Origin: an uncultured Clostridia bacterium
GTDB lineage: Bacteria > Bacillota > Clostridia > Oscillospirales > Acutalibacteraceae
Length of the DNA: 10,884 bases
Direction: 5' to 3'
Assembly (NCBI GenBank): GCA_945788455.1
Contig: CALZMC010000005.1
Location: 1 to 10,884, forward strand
The notes under the pieces are model-generated. The model was given only the letters and a program-made list of their open reading frames with translations. It had not been told where the DNA came from and searched no databases. Both the position numbers and the translations under genes were made by a program. Positions 1 through 7,658 of the stretch are shown one piece after another. Position 1 is the first letter of the stretch; each line of letters begins with the position of its first letter.

Positions 1-703
1 GATGAAGCTTCTAAATCATTTTGGTATAAAAAAAGAGACGGTGTCCTATTTTGAACACAACAAAAGAGAACGAGGCGAAATTATTTGCTCTCGAATTTTA
101 GCAGGAGAGAATTGTGCGATTGTGACAGATGCAGGTATGCCGGCAATTTCTGACCCCGGAGAAGATTTAGTAAAGCTTTGTCACGAGCTTGGCATAAAGG
201 TCGAGTCTGTTCCGGGACCTACGGCATTTGCAACTGCGCTTGCAATTTCGGGTATGCCGTCAGGCAGATTTACATTTGAGGGCTTTTTGTCGGTTAATAA
301 AAAATCAAGACGCGAGCATTTAGAAGAAATCAAGGACGAAAAAAGAACATTGATTTTTTACGAGGCACCGCATAAGCTCGGCAACACATTGGTCGATTTA
401 TATAAGACGCTCGGCGACAGAGAAATTGCTATCGTTCGCGAGATTACAAAAATGTATGAGCAGGTTATAAAAACAACTCTAAAGCAGGCGAGCGAGCTTT
501 ATGCAAACGGTGGAATTAAGGGCGAGATTGTTCTTATCATTGAGGGCAGGCGTGACGATGACTATGTCGATTTAACTCTTGACAGCGCAATAGAAATGGC
601 AAGATCACTCGTTGACGGCGGAATGTCAATAAATAATGCCGCAAAGGAAATTGCATCTCAAACACCGTTTAAGAAAGGCGATATTTATAAGGCTTTGCTA
701 TGA
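1..703 (+). CDS. rsmI: 16S rRNA (cytidine-2'-O)-methyltransferase RsmI, 5'-truncated by the window edge
   Basis: RsmI uses S-adenosylmethionine to 2'-O-methylate C1402 of 16S rRNA in the decoding centre. The visible 233 residues match the tetrapyrrole-methylase fold. They include TDAGMPAISDPG (residues 42-53 counted from the first Met), VPGPTAFATAL (70-80), a GRFTFEGFL stretch, IFYEAPHKL (118-126) and VREITKMYEQV (145-155). Family members are about 280 residues and begin with a P-T-P-I-G-N-L segment and a D-T-R motif, both missing here. The ATG at base 2 is therefore an internal Met (the family has a KLLxHFGI stretch at this point), and the true start lies upstream of the window. The C-terminal domain is complete and ends at TGA 701-703. 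The stop overlaps the next gene's ATG as ATGA, which indicates translational coupling in an operon. Confidence 0.95.
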   Translation, partial: MKLLNHFGIKKETVSYFEHNKRERGEIICSRILAGENCAIVTDAGMPAISDPGEDLVKLCHELGIKVESVPGPTAFATALAISGMPSGRFTFEGFLSVNKKSRREHLEEIKDEKRTLIFYEAPHKLGNTLVDLYKTLGDREIAIVREITKMYEQVIKTTLKQASELYANGGIKGEIVLIIEGRRDDDYVDLTLDSAIEMARSLVDGGMSINNAAKEIASQTPFKKGDIYKALL

Positions 704-1566
704 TTTGTTCAATTTGTCCAAGACGTTGTAATATCGACAGAGAGGCCTCAACAGGCTATTGCAGGAGCAGTAGCGCGTTCAAGGTGGCAAGAGCATCGCT
801 TCATTATTGGGAGGAGCCTTGTATCAGCGGCGAGCAGGGTAGCGGTGCCGTGTTTTTCAGTGGCTGCAATTTGAGATGCGTATTTTGTCAAAATTATGAA
901 ATAAGCCAACTGAATAAGGGCGTTGAAATCAGTGACGATAGGCTTATCGAAATTTTTGAGCGCCTTGTTGAGAACGGTGCAAATAACATCAATCTTGTTA
1001 ACCCGACACACTTCGGCGACAGGCTTGCACGCGTTTTGACTAAATGGAAATCGCCTGTGCCTATCGTGTATAATTCAGGTGGCTACGAGTCACTTGATAC
1101 GATAAAATCTCTTGACGGCTTAGTAGATATTTATCTGCCTGACTTAAAGTACATTAGACCTGATAAGTCGAAAAGATATTCTAATGCAGTCGATTATTTT
1201 GATGTGGCATCAAAGGCAATACTTGAAATGAGACGACAGGTTAGTGACTCGTTTGAAGGCGATATTATGAAAAGCGGTCTTATTATTCGTCATCTCGTTT
1301 TGCCCAAAAACACAAATTCGTCAATCGAAATTCTCAATTGGATAAACGAAAATTTGCCCGATACATACGTGTCGCTTATGGCACAATATACGCCGTGCGG
1401 TAATTTAGAGGCTACACCGGAGCTAAAAAGAAAAATAACCGAGCGAGAGTATAACAAGGTTATAAATCACGCACTTGATTTGGGAATGGATAAGATTTTT
1501 ATTCAGGATAAAAAATCCGCAGACAAAAAATTTATTCCCGAATTTGATTTTACAGGTGTTATGTGA
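700..1566 (+). CDS. Radical SAM protein, PflX-like (pyruvate formate-lyase-activase related, COG1313 type)
   Basis: This 288-residue protein carries the radical SAM cluster motif CNLRCVFC (Cys56, Cys60, Cys63), preceded by GSGAVFFSG, which is typical of the PflX/COG1313 branch of pyruvate formate-lyase-activase-like enzymes. An N-terminal cysteine set (Cys3, Cys6, Cys10, Cys21, in CSICPRRC...GYC) suggests a second metal site. Later landmarks are NLVNPTHF, VYNSGGYE, IYLPDLKY and RHLVLPKN, followed by MAQYTPCG. Family members reductively cleave SAM to make a 5'-deoxyadenosyl radical, but the substrate of this branch is not established, so no reaction is assigned. The start overlaps the rsmI stop by ATGA with only a weak ribosome site, so translation is probably coupled. 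No glycyl-radical enzyme gene is adjacent. A cytoplasmic Fe-S enzyme is expected. Confidence 0.88.
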   Translation: MICSICPRRCNIDREASTGYCRSSSAFKVARASLHYWEEPCISGEQGSGAVFFSGCNLRCVFCQNYEISQLNKGVEISDDRLIEIFERLVENGANNINLVNPTHFGDRLARVLTKWKSPVPIVYNSGGYESLDTIKSLDGLVDIYLPDLKYIRPDKSKRYSNAVDYFDVASKAILEMRRQVSDSFEGDIMKSGLIIRHLVLPKNTNSSIEILNWINENLPDTYVSLMAQYTPCGNLEATPELKRKITEREYNKVINHALDLGMDKIFIQDKKSADKKFIPEFDFTGVM

Positions 1567-1612
1567 TATTATAAAATTACCAATTAAAAATTATAGAAAA
1601 GAGGACGTGAAA

Positions 1613-2041
1613 ATGAAAAAGTTTTTACAGGAATTTAAAGCATTTATTTCAAAGGGAAATGTGCTTGATTTAGCAGTCGGCGTTATTATCGGCGGTGCGT
1701 TTAGCGGTATCGTTACATCACTTACAGATAATATCATTCAGCCAATCATTAATCTAATCGGTGCATCGGAGGTCGCAGGCTCAATCCAAATCGGCAGTAA
1801 TCCCGAAAATCTGCTGAATTACGGCGCATTCATTTCTGCTATTATCAATTTCATTATTATGGCATTTGTTATTTTCTGCATTGTTAAGGCAGTTAACAAG
1901 GCTATGACAATCGGCAAGAAGGAAGAGCCTGAGGTTGAGGCAGAGCCGACAACAAAGATTTGTCCTTTCTGCAAGAGCGAAATTCCTATTGATGCAGTAA
2001 AGTGCTGTCATTGCACTTCCGACCTGCCAAGCGAGGAGTAA
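1613..2041 (+). CDS. mscL: Large-conductance mechanosensitive channel MscL with C-terminal zinc-ribbon-like tail
   Basis: MscL is a pentameric inner-membrane channel that opens under membrane tension and releases solutes during osmotic downshock. The 142-residue protein has the family N-terminus (FLQEFKAFISKGNVLDLAVGV), TM1 at about 18-46 with the glycine-rich VIIGGAFSGIV segment, a short external loop and TM2 at about 69-95. The C-terminus is unusual compared with E. coli MscL: an acidic linker (EEPEVEAEP) is followed by CPFC (117-120) and CCHC (131-134), a two-knuckle zinc-ribbon arrangement that should lie in the cytoplasm. I chose ATG 1613 because GAGG at 1601-1604 is 8 bases upstream and the conserved MscL N-terminus begins there; the open frame further upstream overlaps the radical SAM gene. 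It lies 46 bases after that gene and 25 bases before the hydrolase, probably in the same operon. Confidence 0.95.
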   Translation: MKKFLQEFKAFISKGNVLDLAVGVIIGGAFSGIVTSLTDNIIQPIINLIGASEVAGSIQIGSNPENLLNYGAFISAIINFIIMAFVIFCIVKAVNKAMTIGKKEEPEVEAEPTTKICPFCKSEIPIDAVKCCHCTSDLPSEE

Positions 2042-2066
2042 TTAACAAAAAAAGGGGTAATTGTTT

Positions 2067-2999
2067 ATGAAAACTGAAGAGTTTCAATTTGCGTCCAATA
2101 CAGGTGTGTGTGAGATTTTTGGAAAAATCTATACACCAAACGAAAATGTAAAGGCTGTTGTTGTCTTGCATCACGGTATGGCAGAGCATCAGGAGAGATA
2201 TTTGGATTTCATCAAGTATCTGACTGATAACAATGTTGCCGTTTTTATGCACGATATGGCTAATCATAAAATGTCAAATCAAGACAAGAGTATTACAGGC
2301 TATTTTGGCGAAAAGGACGGCTATAAGGCTTTGGTTTTAGACCTAAAGACTGTGTTTGATAAGGCAAAGGGAATGTATCCCGACACTCCTATTATTATGA
2401 TGGGCCACTCTATGGGCTCGTTTATTACTCGTCTTTTTACTGCCTGGTATAGTGACGCAGGCTTTAAGGGAGCTATTTATATGGGCACAGGCGGTTCAAA
2501 CCCTGTTGCCGGTATGGGAGATATGCTGTCAAAGTTTGTTGCTAAAGTTAAGGGTAGCAAGTATAAGAGCAAGACTCTTGATAAAATTACATTCGGTACT
2601 TATAACGATAAGTTTGAAAAGCGCACAAGCTTTGATTGGCTGACTCGTGACACTAAAATTGTTGATGAATATATCGCAGATGAATATTGCGGATTTTTGT
2701 TCTCTGTTAAGGGAATGAACGACCTCATAAAGCTGAATATCGAGGCGAACACTCAAGAGTGGTACAACAAGCTTTCAAAGGATTTGAAAATTCTATTAAT
2801 CAGCGGCGATATGGACCCTGTCGGCAACTACTCAAAGGGCATTAACGAGATTGCACAAAAGCTTTCAGAAAGCGGTCATAACGATGTCAGGGTTAAGCTT
2901 TATGAAGGCGGTCGCCACGAGGTCTTGAACGAAACTAACAGAGGCGAGGTTTATGCTGACGTTCTTGATTTCATAAACTATGTAGCCGAGAGCAAATAA
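2067..2999 (+). CDS. Alpha/beta hydrolase, lysophospholipase/monoacylglycerol-lipase-like
   Basis: This 310-residue serine hydrolase has the nucleophile elbow GHSMG (Ser115), a likely acid in SGDMDPVG (Asp250) and His284 in GGRHEVLNE. This order and spacing fit the PldB-type (COG2267) lysophospholipase/monoacylglycerol lipase family. The oxyanion-hole region is VVLHHGMAEHQERY (32-45), equivalent to the family HGxxEHxxRY motif. No signal peptide or membrane segment is visible, so it is likely cytoplasmic. The natural substrate cannot be read from sequence; a lipid ester is an inference from the family. ATG 2067 is preferred to an in-frame TTG at 2061 because the ribosome site AAAGGGG (2051-2057) is 9 bases from the ATG but only 3 from the TTG. 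It is the last gene of the rsmI operon and is followed by an intrinsic terminator. Confidence 0.88.
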   Translation: MKTEEFQFASNTGVCEIFGKIYTPNENVKAVVVLHHGMAEHQERYLDFIKYLTDNNVAVFMHDMANHKMSNQDKSITGYFGEKDGYKALVLDLKTVFDKAKGMYPDTPIIMMGHSMGSFITRLFTAWYSDAGFKGAIYMGTGGSNPVAGMGDMLSKFVAKVKGSKYKSKTLDKITFGTYNDKFEKRTSFDWLTRDTKIVDEYIADEYCGFLFSVKGMNDLIKLNIEANTQEWYNKLSKDLKILLISGDMDPVGNYSKGINEIAQKLSESGHNDVRVKLYEGGRHEVLNETNRGEVYADVLDFINYVAESK

Positions 3000-3020
3000 A
3001 TATTAATAATGCAAAATAAA

Positions 3021-3060
3021 AGAGCAAAGTTGTAATTCTGCACAACTTTGTTCTTTTTTA
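3021..3060 (+). terminator. Intrinsic terminator of the rsmI-mscL-hydrolase operon
   Basis: Bases 3021-3033 pair with 3042-3054 as a 13-bp stem with one G-T wobble and an 8-base loop, followed by a T run at 3054-3059. It lies 21 bases after the hydrolase stop codon. Confidence 0.9.
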
Positions 3061-3101
3061 TTTGTCTATTTTACTGTATAGTATTGTATAGCTGAATGTA
3101 G

Positions 3102-3107
3102 TATAAT
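3102..3107 (+). promoter_or_regulatory. Possible -10 element for the large secreted protein gene
   Basis: TATAAT occurs at 3102-3107, 39 bases before the ATG at 3147 and just after the previous operon's terminator, so a promoter is expected nearby. No good -35 element sits 16-18 bases upstream; TTGTAT at 3084-3089 is too close. The assignment is tentative. Confidence 0.35.
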
Positions 3108-3146
3108 TATGTTAGAGTATTATATTATTTTATAGGAGGAATTTGT

Positions 3147-6100
3147 ATGAAAACAAAGCGAAGGACAAAGCGCTATCTGTTAGCAGTAGTTCTAATTCCT
3201 GCGATTATTATATCTGCTTTTATATTTACACTTAACAGCTCTGTACTATCGGTCGATGCTGCGTGTGGCTCTTGGTGTGAGCATACCGATAAGGATAATA
3301 TCAGGGCTTATACAGATGCGTGGCATAGCTGTGTGCTTGATGAGTCGTTAGACTTAAACAAGACAGCCGATGCCGTGCGAAAAGCTATTGTCAATAACGA
3401 AAAGAGCCTTGAGCTTTATGTTGCAGTACCAAAGACAACTATCAGCTCAAGTGATGAGTCATCAGCCGTATTTTTCGATATGCTTAAAGAAAATGTATTC
3501 GATGACAGCAAGGCAGTAGTTCGTGATGACAGCGATAATATTATCGGCATTGTTGGCTCATATATGCTTCAGTATATGTCAAACGGCGACATTACGATTG
3601 AAACCGCAAAGCTTTGCGATGCTTCTAATAACTGTGACGAATATTCATATTATTATGTTAAATGTACCTTTAAGCTTGATGAATGTAAATATGTTTTTGA
3701 TTTTGTAAAGCGTTGGTCACAGGAATATATCGAAGATAACACCTTGATTTCAAGCACCCTTGGAGAAGAAAAGAATTTTTATATCATCAAAACTATTTAT
3801 AATTATATAACCAAGACTACTCAATACGATTTTGATTTGTATAACGACAGAGACAGTCATACCCTGTACCCTGAAGACTCGTTAAGATTTAAGACTGCCC
3901 ACTCTGCCTTTGGTGCTATTTTCGGAAACTCGAATGCCGTAAAAAATGAGGCAGACAGTATTGACTATGATGCAGTATATAACGGACTTATTTTAGATTG
4001 TATGAAAAGGTCGGTTGACGTTCAGGGCTTATATAGACCTGTAAACAGAAATATCGGTCTTTCGGTTTGTGACGGTTATACATATCTGTTTTACTGCCTG
4101 AGCGAATATAACGGTATTGACTGTGCAGTTGTAACAGGCGACTATGCTGCCTCCTCCGGCAAGGCATCTGACCCTCACGCATGGAATATGGTAAGGCTTG
4201 GCGATAAGTGGTATGCAGTTGACACAACGTTTGCCTCTCAAACAAGTATGAAGATATCAGACGATGTTACTTTCGTTAATTATGACTACTTTATGAGGGG
4301 AAAGAACAGTCCTGCTTTTTCAGCCCTTGAGCATCAACAGTATGACGAAAACCTTTATTCAACTGCTGATTTTATAGTTAACTCGAATAATGATGATTAC
4401 AGCTTTGAGATTAAGCAATTAGACGATACAAAGCTATTTTGTTATGTTGAAAGACGCAAAACCGCTAACGCAAATGATGTAATTGAAAACTATTATTTTA
4501 TTGCTCCTGACGGAAATCATTATAAAATTAATGATGAAAAAAACGGCTTTATTAAAAGTGATGAATTTATATATAACTCAAACGGCTATTATTATTCCTA
4601 CGAGCTGTGCGATTACGCAAAGGGTGTAGAATATAACTGCGATGATGTAAGGCTGACAGATGCGAATACTTATTCTCTAATTATTCCAAATTCTAACGGA
4701 CTGAAAATCAGCAGAGATATTGTTATTAATCCGTTAGATATGAGCTTGTCATCTTCATATAGCCTGTCTGAATCGGTTATTGCAAACCAAAAGCTTGATG
4801 AAAATACCGATATAACAAATTTAAAGATTATTACCGAATTTTCAGGTGCAGTTTATAATATCGAAATAGACATCAGCGATAAGAATTCCTGCCAATTAGT
4901 TAAAGGAAATGACAAGGATTACACCGTTAATATATATGAAAAGGATAATCCTGAAAATAAAACCTTAAGAGAGCCCGGAGATTATAATATTGATGTTAGT
5001 TATTTTGGAAATTATACGGGAAAAATAACAATTACATTCACTATTTCAAAGGCCGATATGTCATCGTTAAATAAGCTAAATCGAGAGGATTTAACTTATG
5101 GTGCAAATATCAGCGACTATTTTTTGGGCACAACCTTAACTAATGATAACGGCTTATCTCCGATTGACCTTGAAGCAGGTGTCGATTATGAAATCGTATC
5201 GGTTGAGGGTGGAACAAACTACGGCGACAGCGGTGTTGTTAAGGTTAAGGCACTTTCGACAAGTAAATATTTGAAGGAAAACAGCACAGCCGATTGGACC
5301 TATAAGATTACAAAGCAACGTGACGTTAGCTCTGTATTTAACGGAAGGAGCATTTCAAGTAACGGCTATGCCCACACAGGAAGCCCAATCGAGCCTGATG
5401 ATTTTAAGCTTTATTGTGTTCTTAACGGTAGTCCTGTTGAGCTGATAAACGGCGTAGATTATAAGATTAACGGCTATTCAAATAATATCAATGTAGGTAC
5501 TGCAAATGTAAGCATTAGCTTTATCGGTAATTTTACCGGTACTGCAAATATGACATTCGAGATTATGGCGTATTCGGTCTCATTGTCATCAAAGCAATTT
5601 GCTTATAACGGAAAGGTGCAAAAGCCAACGGTTGTCGTTAAAAATCAAACCACAGGCACAACCTTGACATCTGGCACGGATTATACCGTTTCATACTCAA
5701 ATCCTAATTCGGTAAATCCCGGTAGATATAGCATAACCGTAACATTCAGTGATGCGTCTGTAAAGCCATACACTACCTCTTATTCTATCTATAAGAATTC
5801 CGATCAGGCAGTTGTAACATTGTCTGCAACAAGCTATACCTATGACGGAAAGGTGCATAAGCCAAGTGTTACTGTCAAGGATAAGAACGGCACAGCGCTG
5901 ACAAACGGTGTTGACTATACGTTAAGCTATGCAAATGCAAGCTCAACAAAGGCAGGAACATACAGCGTTTCAGTAAATTTGATGGGCGACTATTCAGGCC
6001 AAATTATTAAGCAATATAAGATTAATCCTGCGAAATTTACGGTTTCTGTCGGAAAGCTTACATATAACGGAAAGACACAGACTGTTTCTGTTAGCGTAAA

Positions 6101-6833
6101 GAACGGCAGTATAGCCTTAACGAAGGGTACTCACTATACTGTTTCGGGCCAAAGTGCAACAAAGCCGGGTGCTTATGTCGTTAAGATTACAGGTATCGGC
6201 ATTTATTCGGGAGTTAATGCGAGCGCAGTTTACTATATTGACCCTGCAACACTTTCTAATGTTAAGGCATCGTCAAGATATAATTATTCTACAATTTCTT
6301 GGCGCACACAGCCGAATTGTACCTATGGCGTTTATGCCTATGACAGCGCAAAAAAGACTTGGAGATATATAGGAAAAAGCACAGGAAGTAGCTTTAAGGC
6401 GACAAAGCTATATTATAACGGAAAGTCTGTTTATTTAGGACCGAATAAGAATTACAGCTTTAAGGTGCGCGCATACTATCAGGTAAGCGTTAACGGAAAA
6501 ACCGTTACACGATACGGTGCTTATAAGCAGGTTAACACTCGCACAGTTCCGAAAACTCCTGCAATAAGCAAGTTTACAAAAACGAGAACAAGCCTGACTG
6601 CAAGATGGAAGCGCGACACGGCTGTAACAGGCTATCAGGTTCAGCTTTCCACAAGCTCAAAATTCAGTAGTGGAAATCAGACAAAAACTATTACGAAGAA
6701 TTCAACCCTGTCAACAACATTCAAGTCACTTCGTAAGGGCAAGACCTATTATGTAAGAATAAGAAGCTATAAAAACTATAATAAAGTAAATTATTATTCT
6801 TCTTGGTCGAGCATTTATAAAATTAAATTGTAA
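3147..6833 (+). CDS. Large secreted protein: transglutaminase-like domain, Ig-like (MBG-type) repeats, two fibronectin III-like domains
   Basis: The 1228-residue protein begins with a basic then hydrophobic signal peptide (about 1-38; likely signal peptidase I cleavage after VDA). A transglutaminase-core domain lies around 290-375. Its triad is readable as Cys308 (LSVCDGYTYLF), His344 (DPHAWNMV) and Asp359 (YAVDTTF); such domains cleave or cross-link peptide or isopeptide bonds. Beyond a low-similarity region there are tandem beta-sandwich repeats at roughly 640-720, 726-806, 808-882, 888-961 and 962-1033. The clearest share Y(N/D)GK near 820, 899 and 973, and (G/T)xDYTxSY or a close variant in the middle. 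Two fibronectin III-like domains follow (about 1034-1132 and 1136-1228), ending at KIKL. There is no LPXTG motif, SLH domain or C-terminal membrane segment, so it is secreted or held non-covalently. A strong AGGAGGA (3134-3140) sits 6 bases before the ATG. Flanking terminators make it a single-gene unit. Its substrate is unknown. Confidence 0.85.
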   Translation: MKTKRRTKRYLLAVVLIPAIIISAFIFTLNSSVLSVDAACGSWCEHTDKDNIRAYTDAWHSCVLDESLDLNKTADAVRKAIVNNEKSLELYVAVPKTTISSSDESSAVFFDMLKENVFDDSKAVVRDDSDNIIGIVGSYMLQYMSNGDITIETAKLCDASNNCDEYSYYYVKCTFKLDECKYVFDFVKRWSQEYIEDNTLISSTLGEEKNFYIIKTIYNYITKTTQYDFDLYNDRDSHTLYPEDSLRFKTAHSAFGAIFGNSNAVKNEADSIDYDAVYNGLILDCMKRSVDVQGLYRPVNRNIGLSVCDGYTYLFYCLSEYNGIDCAVVTGDYAASSGKASDPHAWNMVRLGDKWYAVDTTFASQTSMKISDDVTFVNYDYFMRGKNSPAFSALEHQQYDENLYSTADFIVNSNNDDYSFEIKQLDDTKLFCYVERRKTANANDVIENYYFIAPDGNHYKINDEKNGFIKSDEFIYNSNGYYYSYELCDYAKGVEYNCDDVRLTDANTYSLIIPNSNGLKISRDIVINPLDMSLSSSYSLSESVIANQKLDENTDITNLKIITEFSGAVYNIEIDISDKNSCQLVKGNDKDYTVNIYEKDNPENKTLREPGDYNIDVSYFGNYTGKITITFTISKADMSSLNKLNREDLTYGANISDYFLGTTLTNDNGLSPIDLEAGVDYEIVSVEGGTNYGDSGVVKVKALSTSKYLKENSTADWTYKITKQRDVSSVFNGRSISSNGYAHTGSPIEPDDFKLYCVLNGSPVELINGVDYKINGYSNNINVGTANVSISFIGNFTGTANMTFEIMAYSVSLSSKQFAYNGKVQKPTVVVKNQTTGTTLTSGTDYTVSYSNPNSVNPGRYSITVTFSDASVKPYTTSYSIYKNSDQAVVTLSATSYTYDGKVHKPSVTVKDKNGTALTNGVDYTLSYANASSTKAGTYSVSVNLMGDYSGQIIKQYKINPAKFTVSVGKLTYNGKTQTVSVSVKNGSIALTKGTHYTVSGQSATKPGAYVVKITGIGIYSGVNASAVYYIDPATLSNVKASSRYNYSTISWRTQPNCTYGVYAYDSAKKTWRYIGKSTGSSFKATKLYYNGKSVYLGPNKNYSFKVRAYYQVSVNGKTVTRYGAYKQVNTRTVPKTPAISKFTKTRTSLTARWKRDTAVTGYQVQLSTSSKFSSGNQTKTITKNSTLSTTFKSLRKGKTYYVRIRSYKNYNKVNYYSSWSSIYKIKL
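5604..6245 (+). repeat. Three tandem Ig-like protein repeats within the large secreted protein
   Basis: Residues about 808-882, 888-961 and 962-1033 are three diverged copies of a 70-75-residue module with the pattern (A/T)Y(N/D)GK...V.VK...L..G.(D/H)YTxS...(P/A)G.Y.V.(V/I). DNA identity is moderate rather than near-perfect, so these are old protein-level repeats and not recent DNA duplications. Two more diverged copies precede them, at about 640-806. Confidence 0.7.
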
Positions 6834-6840
6834 TAACACA

Positions 6841-6882
6841 AAATCCCACTATGCCTTACTTCAGACACAGTGGGATTTTTTT
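6841..6882. terminator. Intrinsic terminator between convergent genes, probably bidirectional
   Basis: AAATCCCACT (6841-6850) pairs perfectly with AGTGGGATTT (6869-6878) around an 18-base loop, with a T run at 6876-6882 on the + strand. It lies 7 bases after the stop of the secreted protein gene. On the - strand it is just past the stop of the metallophosphoesterase gene, where the T run is weaker. Confidence 0.85.
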
Positions 6883-6885
6883 ATG

Positions 6886-7563
6886 TTATTTTATTTCGAT
6901 TATGTCATTGAACACGGCAGTCATTTTTTTGCTGATTTTTAGGTCGATGTGAAGTGAGCCGAAATACCAATGCGTATAATCAATATTCTTCATAAGCTCC
7001 TGCAAATATGTGTTAAGGGGGCTAATGGATATGTTTCTGCTTGTTCGCTGGCTTAGGATTTCCTTTGCAACGGTTGGAGCCTCGTATGTTAAAATGTAGT
7101 TGATGCTCCTCTCACTGTTTAGAAGATTATCGACACCGTTTTTTAGCTCCTCGGCAGTCGGCTGTTCAGCCTCCCACCAGCCGTCTCCGTTTTCTCTTGC
7201 GTCAGCGTCATCGCTTTCGCCACCGCCCATAGCGAAAAATGTTTTTCCCTCAAATGTAAATATTTCTCCTCGCATTAAATGAAAAATATTGTCGGCAATT
7301 TTGTGAGCGTTGCCACCCTTCCATCTGTATGGCTGATATGAATTTATTATATCAAAATTCTCGTGAACGCCGTCAACAAAGCAAATTGTATATTTCTTTT
7401 TCTTTAGCTGTTCGAGCTTCTTTTTTTCTTCCTCACTTTCACTATCCCAAAGAAATCCAAAATCTCCGCAAACGATAAGATAGTCCTTTTCGCCCAGCTT
7501 GTTTAGCTTTGGATTTTTAAAGCAGGATAAATCTCCGTGAGTATCTCCTGTAAGATAAATCAT
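6886..7563 (-). CDS. Metallophosphoesterase-fold protein with a degenerate metal site
   Basis: The 225-residue protein resembles calcineurin-like phosphoesterases of Clostridia. The first two motifs are intact: GDTHGD (Asp7, His9) and CGDFGFLWD (Asp34). The later ones are altered. The expected GNHE is GVHE (Val66 replaces the metal-binding Asn), the expected T-H-x-A-P is TYEAP (Tyr160 replaces His), and the expected G-H-x-H is GSLH (Ser203 replaces the first His; His205 is kept). The general architecture (FVDG.HENFD, GGKTFFAMGGGES, WWEAEQPT) is preserved and the frame is open throughout, so it is not an obvious pseudogene. ATG 7563 is chosen because GGAG (7573-7570) lies 6 bases upstream; a TTG at 7584 lacks a ribosome site. 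No signal peptide is visible. Catalysis is doubtful; it could be a binding or regulatory protein. Confidence 0.82.
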   Translation of the reverse strand: MIYLTGDTHGDLSCFKNPKLNKLGEKDYLIVCGDFGFLWDSESEEEKKKLEQLKKKKYTICFVDGVHENFDIINSYQPYRWKGGNAHKIADNIFHLMRGEIFTFEGKTFFAMGGGESDDADARENGDGWWEAEQPTAEELKNGVDNLLNSERSINYILTYEAPTVAKEILSQRTSRNISISPLNTYLQELMKNIDYTHWYFGSLHIDLKISKKMTAVFNDIIEIK

Positions 7564-7658
7564 AAAAATCTCCAAAAAAATCAAAAATGCACTTTAAATA
7601 ATATATAAAAAATGCTACACTATATATAATATAGATTTAAAATAAAGGTGTCAAGTAT

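Noticed and set aside
1475..1612. 46-codon upstream extension of the mscL reading frame
   Set aside because: It overlaps the radical SAM gene, has no ribosome site and does not match the MscL N-terminus, which starts cleanly at ATG 1613 after GAGG.
3252..3272. Possible lipoprotein signal (Cys40) in the large secreted protein
   Set aside because: The residues before Cys40 are Asp-Ala-Ala, which does not fit the lipobox; a signal peptidase I site after VDA is more likely.
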